This document shows positions 42,015 to 49,843 of a stretch of DNA of 64,000 nucleotides, one piece after another. The position numbers and the translations under genes were made by a program. Every line of letters starts with the position of its first letter. The stretch's first letter is position 1. Source of the stretch: Miltoncostaea sp963823515 (GTDB taxonomy: Bacteria; Actinomycetota; Thermoleophilia; Miltoncostaeales; Miltoncostaeaceae); NCBI GenBank assembly GCA_963823515.1, contig CAWGMB010000001.1:62001-126000 (forward strand), in the 5' to 3' direction. The notes under the pieces were generated by a model. That model did no database searches. It saw only the letters and a program-made list of their open reading frames with translations, and had not been told where the DNA came from.

Positions 42015-44152
42015 CAAGCGACGCGGGAAGCGCACGGGAGCAGGCGGCCCTTCGTCGCGTCGCCGAGGCGACCGCGCGCGCCACCCCCCCTGAGGAGGTC
42101 TTCGGCCTCGTGGCGGCCGAGATCTGTGAGCTCTTCGGCGCGCAGTCGGGGGTTCTCTGGCGCCTGGAGGACGACGTCTCGGTCGTGATCGGCACAGCTG
42201 GCGAGCCCCCAGGGCGAATCGGTACCCGATTCGCCCTGGGGGGTGAGGGCGCGGTGCCCTCCGTGGCACGCAACGGGGCGCCCGTGCGCGTCTCCTATGA
42301 CGATCTCCCGCACGCGGATCCGACTCGGCGCCGCATGGACGGGCAGGGCTTTCGCTGGGGCATCGCGGCCCCGGTGATCGCCGAGGGCCGCCTATGGGGG
42401 GCGATTCTCGCCGCACGCACGCACGGGGACGATTTCGCGCCCGGCGACGAGGAGCGCCTCGGGCACTTCGCCTCCCTGGTGGGCTTGGCGATCGCCAATG
42501 CCTCCGACCGTGAGCGGCTCGACCGCCGGGTGCGCGAGCACGAGGCCTTCGGCCGCCTGGCGGCGATGATCGCCCGCTCCGAGCCGCGCGAGACGGTCCT
42601 CCGGGGGGTCGCCGGGGAGGTCGGCGGCCTGCTCGATCTCGAGGTCGGAGCGGTCGGCCGCTACGAGGACGGTGCCGCGGTCCTCGAGGCGCGCTGGTCC
42701 AAGGACGGAATCCCCTTTCCCGGCGGCGGTGCCCTCGATCACGTGCCGCTCGAGGAGGACACGGTGCTCACCCGCATCCATCGCACCGGCGCTCCGGCGC
42801 GCGTCGATGACTACCGTGCCCTCGACAACTCGATGGCGCGGGCCGTCGTCGCGTCGGGCGTCCTCAGCTCGGTCGGCGCGCCGGTCTTCGTCAACGGGTC
42901 CCTCTGGGGCGCCGTGGTTGCGACCAGTCCGCGCGCCGACGCGATCCCCGAAGACGCCGAGGAGCGCCTGCTGCGCTTCTCCGAGCTTGCGGGCGTTGCC
43001 GTCGCGAGCGCAGAGCAGCGCTCCGAACTCGAGCGACGCGCCGCCACCGATCCGCTGACCCGCCTGCCCAATCACCGCGTCTTCCACGAGCGCCTGGGCG
43101 AGGAGCTCGAGCGCGCCCGTCGCCACGGTCGTCCTCTGGCGCTCGCGATCATGGACCTCGACCACTTCAAGCGGGTCAACGACCGCTTCGGGCACCACGT
43201 CGGCGACGACGTCCTGCGCGAGGCATCTCGCCGCTTGGCCTCCCAGGCCCGAACCGGGGACCTGATCGCCCGCGTCGGGGGCGAGGAGTTCGCCTGGATC
43301 CTCCCCGATTGCGATGCGCTGGACGCCTGGCAGGCCGTCGAGCGGGCCCGAGCGCTGATCGCCGAGACGCCCTTTGCCACCGCGGGCGCGATCACGATCT
43401 CCGCCGGTGTCTGCGACATCGGCTGGGCCTCCGACCCCGCCGGCCTCTTCCGGCTCGCCGACCAGGCGCTCTACTGGGCCAAGTCGAGCGGCCGCAACCT
43501 CTGCTTCCGCTACGCGCCCGAGGTCGAGCGTGCGGGCAGCCCGGGAGAGCGGATCGAGCGGCTGGGACGCGCCCAGATGATGGGCACCATGCTCTCCCTC
43601 GCCCGGATCGTGGATGCGAAGCACTCGAGCACGTCGCGCCACTCCGAGCGGGTCGCCGACCTGGCCGTCCGGCTCGGGACGGCGCTCGGGTGGGAGGCCG
43701 AGCGGCTGACCCGTCTTCGAGAGGCGGGTCTGCTGCACGACGTCGGCAAGATCGGGATCCCCGACGCGGTCCTCTATCGGCCCGGCCGGCTTTCGGAGGA
43801 GGAGCTCGCCCAGGTCCGGCTCCACCCGTCCCTGGGTGCCGAGATCGTCTCAAGCGTCCTCGACGCGGAGCAGGTCGCCTGGCTGCGGGCGCACCACGAG
43901 CGCATGGACGGCACCGGCTACCCCGACGCCCTCACGGCGCACGACATCCCCCAGGGTGGGCGTGTCCTCGCGGTCGCCGAGGCCTGGGACGCGATGACCA
44001 GAGGGCGTCCCCATGCCGCCGCGATCTCCGCCGATGCGGCGATCGCCGAGGTCCGCCGCTGCGCCGGCGGCCAATTCTGTCCGGAGGTCGTCGAGGCCCT
44101 CGAGCGGCTGTCCGGCGTGGGGTTGCTGACGGGCGACGCAGGTCCGCCCTAG
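42011..44152 (+). CDS. GAF-GAF-GGDEF-HD-GYP cyclic-di-GMP enzyme
   Basis: A 713-residue cytosolic signalling protein. Two GAF sensor domains (about 15-165 and 180-335) are followed by a diguanylate cyclase domain with intact GGEEF at 423-427. An HD-GYP phosphodiesterase domain follows, with HD at 576-577 (LLHDVGKIGIPD) and HHERMDGTGYP near 630. Both catalytic motifs are intact, so it could make and break c-di-GMP depending on the GAF ligand. Start at ATG 42011, overlapping the mini-ORF. A perfect 17-bp hairpin lies inside the first GAF coding region. Confidence 0.92.
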   Translation: MTSDAGSAREQAALRRVAEATARATPPEEVFGLVAAEICELFGAQSGVLWRLEDDVSVVIGTAGEPPGRIGTRFALGGEGAVPSVARNGAPVRVSYDDLPHADPTRRRMDGQGFRWGIAAPVIAEGRLWGAILAARTHGDDFAPGDEERLGHFASLVGLAIANASDRERLDRRVREHEAFGRLAAMIARSEPRETVLRGVAGEVGGLLDLEVGAVGRYEDGAAVLEARWSKDGIPFPGGGALDHVPLEEDTVLTRIHRTGAPARVDDYRALDNSMARAVVASGVLSSVGAPVFVNGSLWGAVVATSPRADAIPEDAEERLLRFSELAGVAVASAEQRSELERRAATDPLTRLPNHRVFHERLGEELERARRHGRPLALAIMDLDHFKRVNDRFGHHVGDDVLREASRRLASQARTGDLIARVGGEEFAWILPDCDALDAWQAVERARALIAETPFATAGAITISAGVCDIGWASDPAGLFRLADQALYWAKSSGRNLCFRYAPEVERAGSPGERIERLGRAQMMGTMLSLARIVDAKHSSTSRHSERVADLAVRLGTALGWEAERLTRLREAGLLHDVGKIGIPDAVLYRPGRLSEEELAQVRLHPSLGAEIVSSVLDAEQVAWLRAHHERMDGTGYPDALTAHDIPQGGRVLAVAEAWDAMTRGRPHAAAISADAAIAEVRRCAGGQFCPEVVEALERLSGVGLLTGDAGPP
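42206..42242 (+). repeat. 17-bp perfect hairpin inside a coding region
   Basis: CCCCCAGGGCGAATCGG, loop TAC, then the exact reverse complement. It falls in codons ~66-78 of the GAF domain, reading GEPPGRIGTRFALGG. A GC-rich 17-bp stem in an mRNA could stall ribosomes or terminate early transcription. It may have arisen by template switching. Confidence 0.75.
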
Positions 44153-44225
44153 CCGTTCCGGCCGGCCCCGTGCCCCCGCGTCAGCGCCACGGCGCCACTG
44201 ACACACCAGCCGCGAGGGGCATCCG

Positions 44226-46469
44226 TCAGGCGACTCCGTGCGGGGTGTGCGCCGCCGCAGGCCGCCGCTCTCCGAAGAGAACCTCCACGTCGCCCGGGGA
44301 CATCGCCCGGCCGAGCAGGAACCCCTGGATCGAGTCACAGCGCAGTTCGACCAGCGCGCGGCGCAGCGCCTCCGTCTCAACGCCCTCCGCGATCACCTCC
44401 AAGCCGAGGTTGTGGCCGAGCTCGATCGTCGAGCGGACGATGGCCGCCGCGCTTCCGCCCGCGTCCATGTCGAGCACGAACGACTTGTCGATCTTGAGGA
44501 CGTCCACCGGCAGCCGGGCCAGGTAGCCCAGCGACGAGTTGCCCGCGCCGAAGTCGTCGATGGCGATCCGCACGCCGAGGTCGCTGAGCTGCGAGAGCAC
44601 GGCGCTGGCGCGCAGCGGGTCGGAGAAGATCGTGTTCTCGGTGATCTCCAGCTCGAGCATGCCGGGCGCGACGCCGTGCCGGCGAAGGCACCCGACGACG
44701 TCGTCCTGGAAGGTCGCGTCGAGGATGTCCCGCCCGGTGACGTTGACCGCGACGCCGACGCGCCAGCCGGCGTCGCTCCAGGCGCGGCACTGCGCGATGG
44801 CGGTGTCGAGCACGTGGAAGGTGAGCGGGCGGATCAGGTCGGTGTGCTCGGCGAGCGGGATGAACTGGTCCGGCATGATCAGTCCGAGCTCCGGGTGCTC
44901 CCAGCGCACCAGCGCCTCGACTCCGCGGATCCCGGGGGTCGCGGCCCCGGCCTGCGGCTGGTAGTTGACGACGATCTCGCCGTTCACGATGGCCTGGCGC
45001 AGGCCTGTCAGCAGCCGCAGCCGGGTGGGGGAGTAGTGATCCTCCTCCGCGCTGTACACGACCGAGGAGTGCGACTCCTTGCTGCGGTAGAGCGCCACAT
45101 CGGCGTGGCGGATCAGGGTCTCGACATCCTCACCGTGCCGCGGGAAGAGCGCGATGCCGATGCTTCCGGCCACCTCGATGTCGAGGCCTGCGAGGGTCAC
45201 GGGCGTCGCGAGGGCCTCGTGGAGGGCGTCCGCCAGCGCGAGCGCGTCGTCGGGGCCGTCGATCCCGGGGGCGAGCACTCCGAACTCGTCGCCGCCGAGC
45301 CGCGCGACCGTATCGCTGGCGCGGATCGACGACCGCAACCGGTGGGCGATCGCCAGCAGGAGCGCGTCGCCGCTCTGGTGGCCGAGCGTGTCGTTGACAT
45401 CCTTGAAGCGGTCGAGGTCGATCATCATCACGGCCGCCGACTGGCCGGCGCGCCGGCCCCGCTGGATCTCCTGCTCGATGCGGTCGCGGAAGAGCGTCCG
45501 GTTGGGGAGGTCGGTGAGCGGGTCGTGCAGGGCCTGGTGACGGAGGGCCGACTCGCTGGCGTCGAGCTCGGTGTTCTTGGCCGTGAGCTCATCGACGAGC
45601 CCGAGGGCGGTGTTGCGCCGTCGGCGCATGGCCTCGACCAGGAGGGCGAGCAGGAGCGACACGATCGTTCCCGACGCCAGCAGGATCCACGGACCGAACT
45701 CGTTGGCGAAGGTCTTCTTCTCCCGCGAGCCGAACACCACCAGCAGTTGCTGGCCGGCGAGCTGGATCCGCTGGACCAGCCGCTCGCCCTCGATCGGGAG
45801 CTTCGTGGTGCTGCCGACGAGCAGCGAGTCGGACTCCTCCGTGCCGAGGTAGACGGCGTACTCCGGACCCGTGCCACCGTCGGAGGAGCCGTAGAGCGCC
45901 GCCGGGATGCTGATCTCCGAGTAGACGGCGTATCCGCTGCCAGGGCCGGACACGCCCACCACCCCGAGCGTCCGCAGGCCGTCCTTCGTGCCCGATGTGA
46001 CGAGGTTCATCGACCCTGACTCGGCGATCGCACGGACGCCCGCGTCGCACGCGGCGTCGCAGCCCCCGAGGAGCCTGGGGCGGCGACCCACGATCGAACG
46101 CACCGCGACCCGGTCGCCATCCAGGTCCAGGAGGGCGGCGTTCGTGATGATCGGGGCGCCCTTCAGGGGGGCCTCGATGGAGCGGCGGAAGGCATCGTCC
46201 TGGCCGTCGGTCGCGGCTGCGACGGCGCTGCCGGTGCTGAGCACCGTCTGGAGCGACTGCCCCACCGTGGCGAACAGGTTGGTGGTCTGCTCGGCCTCGT
46301 TGAGAAGGCGCTGCCGTTGGCCCTCGGCGATGCCGCTCCGGAGCTGGACGCTCGCGTAGGCGGTGATGCTGAGTCCCGCGACCAGGATCGCGATCGCCAG
46401 CACCCCGAGGGGCGGCCTGCGCGAGAAAGCCGAGCGGCCGGCGGCTCGCAGGCGGCCGGCGGCGCTCAC
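44226..46469 (-). CDS. membrane-bound GGDEF-EAL protein
   Basis: A 747-residue c-di-GMP enzyme. Two N-terminal transmembrane helices (about 20-42 and 266-290) enclose a ~220-residue extracytoplasmic sensor (CHASE-like, with one cysteine pair in GGCDAACDAG). GGDEF (392-396) and EAL (518-520, VEALVRWEHP) follow, both intact, along with DDFGAGNSSLGYL and AEGVE, the EAL metal and substrate residues. Start at GTG 46469. It converges on the GAF-GGDEF-HD-GYP gene. The balance of synthesis and breakdown is unknown. Confidence 0.93.
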   Translation of the reverse strand: MSAAGRLRAAGRSAFSRRPPLGVLAIAILVAGLSITAYASVQLRSGIAEGQRQRLLNEAEQTTNLFATVGQSLQTVLSTGSAVAAATDGQDDAFRRSIEAPLKGAPIITNAALLDLDGDRVAVRSIVGRRPRLLGGCDAACDAGVRAIAESGSMNLVTSGTKDGLRTLGVVGVSGPGSGYAVYSEISIPAALYGSSDGGTGPEYAVYLGTEESDSLLVGSTTKLPIEGERLVQRIQLAGQQLLVVFGSREKKTFANEFGPWILLASGTIVSLLLALLVEAMRRRRNTALGLVDELTAKNTELDASESALRHQALHDPLTDLPNRTLFRDRIEQEIQRGRRAGQSAAVMMIDLDRFKDVNDTLGHQSGDALLLAIAHRLRSSIRASDTVARLGGDEFGVLAPGIDGPDDALALADALHEALATPVTLAGLDIEVAGSIGIALFPRHGEDVETLIRHADVALYRSKESHSSVVYSAEEDHYSPTRLRLLTGLRQAIVNGEIVVNYQPQAGAATPGIRGVEALVRWEHPELGLIMPDQFIPLAEHTDLIRPLTFHVLDTAIAQCRAWSDAGWRVGVAVNVTGRDILDATFQDDVVGCLRRHGVAPGMLELEITENTIFSDPLRASAVLSQLSDLGVRIAIDDFGAGNSSLGYLARLPVDVLKIDKSFVLDMDAGGSAAAIVRSTIELGHNLGLEVIAEGVETEALRRALVELRCDSIQGFLLGRAMSPGDVEVLFGERRPAAAHTPHGVA

Positions 46470-46621
46470 GACGGGCCCGCGTTCACGGGGCGGATGCGGT
46501 CGCGCGACCCCTGCTCAGGAGACGTATTCCTCACCCGAGTGGTGTCGGACGGAGGGCGGATGACTTGAGGGAGGCGGCGTCTCACCGGGGCCGGTCCCCT
46601 GCCTCCCGGTCCGCCGGCGGG

Positions 46622-48120
46622 CTAGGACACGCCGGCGGGCAGCGCGTCCGGGCAGACGGCCGGCGGGCCCTGCTCGCCGGGCCCCCTCGTGGGCGCCCCG
46701 TCGCGGCCGATCCCGTCGTACAGCGGGGTCTCTATCGGCCCGTTCTGCTCGAGCTCCCGGGCCAGCAGGCCGACGGCATCCGGTCTCCACTGGGAACCGG
46801 CGCCCTCGATCAGGATCCCGAGCGCCCTCTGGTGCTCCATTCCCGGACGATAGGGGCGGGTGAAGGTCATCGCGTCCCATGCGTCGCACACGCTGATGAT
46901 GGCCGCCTCGAGGGGGATCCGGTCGTCATCGAGCCCGTCGGGGTATCCGGTGCCGTCGGCGCGCTCGTGGTGCCAGCGGACGAACTCGGCGGCACCGGCG
47001 AGGAGCGGCGAGGACATCATCATCTCCGCGCCCCAGAGGGTGTGGCTCTTCATGAGGTCGAACTCCTCGTCGGTGAGGGGTCCGGCCTTCTGCAGGATCC
47101 GCGTCGGCGCGTTGAGCTTGCCCACGTCGTGCAGCAGGGCGCCGAGGCCGAGCGCGTGGATCCGCTCCGGCGCGAGATCCGCGCGGATGCCCACCCTCAT
47201 CGCCAGCTCACCGACGCGCACGACGTGATCGCGCGTCACGAGGTCCTTGTCCTCGAGGGCGGCGATGAACCGATGGACTACGGGAGTGAGGCCGAGCTCG
47301 AGCGCCACGAGAGGATCGCGGTTGACGACCGGGGCGAGGGTGGCGGCGATCGACCCGTCGCGACGATGGGCGAGCACCAGACCCAGCGCAGCCGCGAGCA
47401 CGCCCAGGCCGTCGGCGGCGTGCGCGCCCCACCAGCCCAGCGAGAACGGGGCGGCTCCGAGCCAGACGAGAGTCAACAGGCCGAGATAGAGGAACCCCAC
47501 CGACGCGCAGAGGGAGGCCCGGCGTCTCCCGAGGCGGTAGAGGCGCAGGTGGCGCAACGAAAGGACGAGGACCCCTGCCAGCGATGCCGCCGCCACGAGG
47601 ACGACGAAGGGGCTGCCCGGCGTGGGCGCGGGCACGGCGTCGGGACGCAGGAGAAGGGCGAGACCCGCGATCGCGACCGCGCTCAGGGCCGCGACGCACC
47701 ATGACCACCAGTGGCGCGCAACGAGGCGGAGCGGGGTCGCTGCGGGGGCCAGGAGCGGAAGGCCGACCACGAGGGCCGCCGGGACCGAGATGAAGGCCGC
47801 GAGGACGACGGCGTCGTTGTCGCCCAGCAGCACCCCCGGGACCGTCAGTCCGTGGACGAGCGACAGGAACGACTGGACGGCGAGCGCCGCCCCGAGGATC
47901 GCGATCTCGGCGAGGCCGGCGCGCCGGCCGACGACGAGCACGACAGCGCCCCGATGAGGCAGAGCGCGGTCAAGGCCACGATCACGGCGAACGCGGCGGT
48001 GGGCTCGACCCACCGCACGGACGAGAGGGGACCGTGCGACGCGACCGCCGCGAACGCGAGCCCGGGCGACAGCAGCGCAGCCCACAGCAGGAGCGTCCGA
48101 GAGGCGTCTCTCATCACCAC
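46622..48120 (-). pseudogene. membrane HD-GYP phosphodiesterase with a frameshift
   Basis: A membrane protein with several helices, then an HD-GYP domain (LLHDVGKLN, HHERADGTGYPDGL). The first ~60 residues (MRDASRTLLLWAALLSPGLA, TAAFAVIVALTALCLIGAL) are in a different frame from the rest. The switch is at about 47940, where CTGTCGTG would need one extra G (CTGGTCGTG) to join both parts as IGALVVLVVG. This is either a one-base deletion or a sequencing error. If repaired it is a ~500-residue protein with seven or eight helices. The start is the GTG/ATG cluster at 48114-48120. PRPP synthetase is the next gene upstream, on the same strand. Confidence 0.75.
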
Positions 48121-48198
48121 ACTGACATCGGGACCTCCCCACGGACCTTGAGGCGCGGCTCCGCGCGGCCGCCACGCCTTCCCGGCGACCGTGAGCCG

Positions 48199-49206
48199 TC
48201 AGGGCGTGGCGGTCGCCGCCGGTCCGTGTGCGTTCAGCGCGACGAGCGAGCCCCCCTCGTGCAGGCGCCGGATCGCCTCGGCCAGGAAGGGCGCGGTGTC
48301 GAGCACGGTGACCCGCGCGGCGGCCGGTCCCCGCAGCGGACGGGGCGCCACCGTGTCGGTAACCACCACGCCCGTGAGGGCTGCGTCGGCGAGGGCCTCG
48401 TCGGCGCCCTCGGCGAAGACCGCATGAGTCGCCGCGGCGATCACCGCGGTGGCCCCGCCCTCGCGGCACCGCCGGGCCGTGCGGACGATCGTCGTACCCG
48501 TGCTGATCATGTCGTTGACGATCACGGCGACCCGGCCACGGACGTCACCGGCGAACAGGTCGCCGGTGACCACCCCGCCGCTGCGCGCCTTCTCCGCGTA
48601 GGCGCTCGTGACCGGCGCGCCGAGCGCCCCGGCGAGCGCCGTGCGCAGGGCGCCGGCACGCTTGACGCCCCCCGCGTCGGGCGCGACCACGGCGACGGGA
48701 TCCCCGCCGACGGTCGCCACCAGGTGGCGCACGATCAGGGCCCGGGCCTCGAGGTGCTCGGCGCGGCACCGGAACCCGTTCTCGAAGGCGGCCGGGTTGT
48801 GGACGTCCATCGCGACGACGGCGTCCACGCCCATCGCCTCGATCAGCTCGGCGACGTAGCGGCTCGTGACCGGGTCGCGGGGCATGGTGCGCCGGTCCTT
48901 GCGGGCGTAGCCGAGGTAGGGGGTCACGACCGTGACCGAGGCGGCGCCGCTGTCGCGGAGCGTCCCGCAGAAGAAGAGGAGCCGGACCAGGCGGTCGTTG
49001 ACGCTCCCGTGCGCGTCCCCGTGGAGCGACTGGACGACGTACGCGTCGCGCCGGCGGACCGACGCGAGCGGACGCGCCTTGTGCTCGCCGTCGGCGAAGT
49101 CGCGCTCCTCGAGCGGCATGAGCGCGACCCCGAGCGACCCGGCGATCCGCTCGCCGAGGTTCCGGCCCGCCGCCAGGGCGAAGACGGCGGGCCCGGTACC
49201 GGGCAT
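48199..49206 (-). CDS. prs: ribose-phosphate pyrophosphokinase
   Basis: A 335-residue PRPP synthetase, making the precursor for purines, pyrimidines, His, Trp and NAD. Features present: VTPYLGYARKDRR (nucleotide loop), DVHN (catalytic His), PDAGGVKRA, a flexible loop with AEKARSGG, and the PRPP loop as VNDMISTGTT. In most family members that loop reads (V/I)DD.IxTGGT, so the first Asp is Asn here. A paralog with lower or altered activity is possible. It follows the PEBP gene after only 4 bases. The ~140 extra C-terminal region is normal for the archaeal-type length. Confidence 0.88.
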   Translation of the reverse strand: MPGTGPAVFALAAGRNLGERIAGSLGVALMPLEERDFADGEHKARPLASVRRRDAYVVQSLHGDAHGSVNDRLVRLLFFCGTLRDSGAASVTVVTPYLGYARKDRRTMPRDPVTSRYVAELIEAMGVDAVVAMDVHNPAAFENGFRCRAEHLEARALIVRHLVATVGGDPVAVVAPDAGGVKRAGALRTALAGALGAPVTSAYAEKARSGGVVTGDLFAGDVRGRVAVIVNDMISTGTTIVRTARRCREGGATAVIAAATHAVFAEGADEALADAALTGVVVTDTVAPRPLRGPAAARVTVLDTAPFLAEAIRRLHEGGSLVALNAHGPAATATP

Positions 49207-49210
49207 GGCG

Positions 49211-49750
49211 CTAGTGGGCGTAGACGGGGCGCAGCGTCGCGCGGGCGATCACGTGGAAGGTCGCGTTGAACCCCACCACGGCCGGGCTCGCGCTCGCGTC
49301 GGGCCCGAGCGCCTCCGCGTCGAGCGCGTGCACGGCGAAGACGTAGCGGTGGGGGCGGTCCCCCTGGGGCGGCGCCGCGCCGCCGTAGCCGATCGATCCG
49401 AAGTCGTTGCGGACCTGGAGGGCGCCGGGCGGCAGGCCGGATCCGTCGGCCGCACCCGCCCCCCGGGCGAGCTCGGTGACCGACGCCGGGATGTCGAGGG
49501 CGAGCCAGTGCCAGAAGCCGCTCCCGGTCGGGGCGTCGGGGTCGAAGCAGGTCACCAGGTACCCGCGGGTCTCGGCGGGCGCGCCGGACCAGCGCAGATG
49601 GGGCGAGAGGTTCTCTCCGCCGGCGCTGTCGTGGACGAAGGTGGACGCGAGCGTCTGGCCGTCGGCCACGTCGTCGCTTTCGAGGGTGAAGGAGGGCACT
49701 GCGGGGAGCAGGTCGTACGGATCCGGGGCGAGCGGGCGCTCGAGCGACAT
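49211..49750 (-). CDS. YbhB/YbcL family (PEBP, Raf-kinase-inhibitor-like) protein
   Basis: A 179-residue PEBP-fold protein. The ligand-binding core is LSPHLRWSGAPAETRGYLVT, FDPDAPTGSGFWHWLALDIP and APPQGDRPHRYVFAVHALD, with the DPDAP and GDRPHRY motifs that line the phosphate pocket. The bacterial function is uncertain; YbhB-like proteins may bind small phosphorylated molecules. ATG 49750 follows GAAGGGA by 8 bases; upstream frame is open without homology. It is 4 bases before prs, hence an operon, with ppsA further upstream. Confidence 0.88.
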   Translation of the reverse strand: MSLERPLAPDPYDLLPAVPSFTLESDDVADGQTLASTFVHDSAGGENLSPHLRWSGAPAETRGYLVTCFDPDAPTGSGFWHWLALDIPASVTELARGAGAADGSGLPPGALQVRNDFGSIGYGGAAPPQGDRPHRYVFAVHALDAEALGPDASASPAVVGFNATFHVIARATLRPVYAH

Positions 49751-49843
49751 CGGGTTTGTCCCTTCTCGGGTGCGGGGTGCGGGGGTGCGGCGACGGTGGG
49801 CCGTCGTCCGCATCGAGCCTCTCACGGTCATGGCGTCACGACA

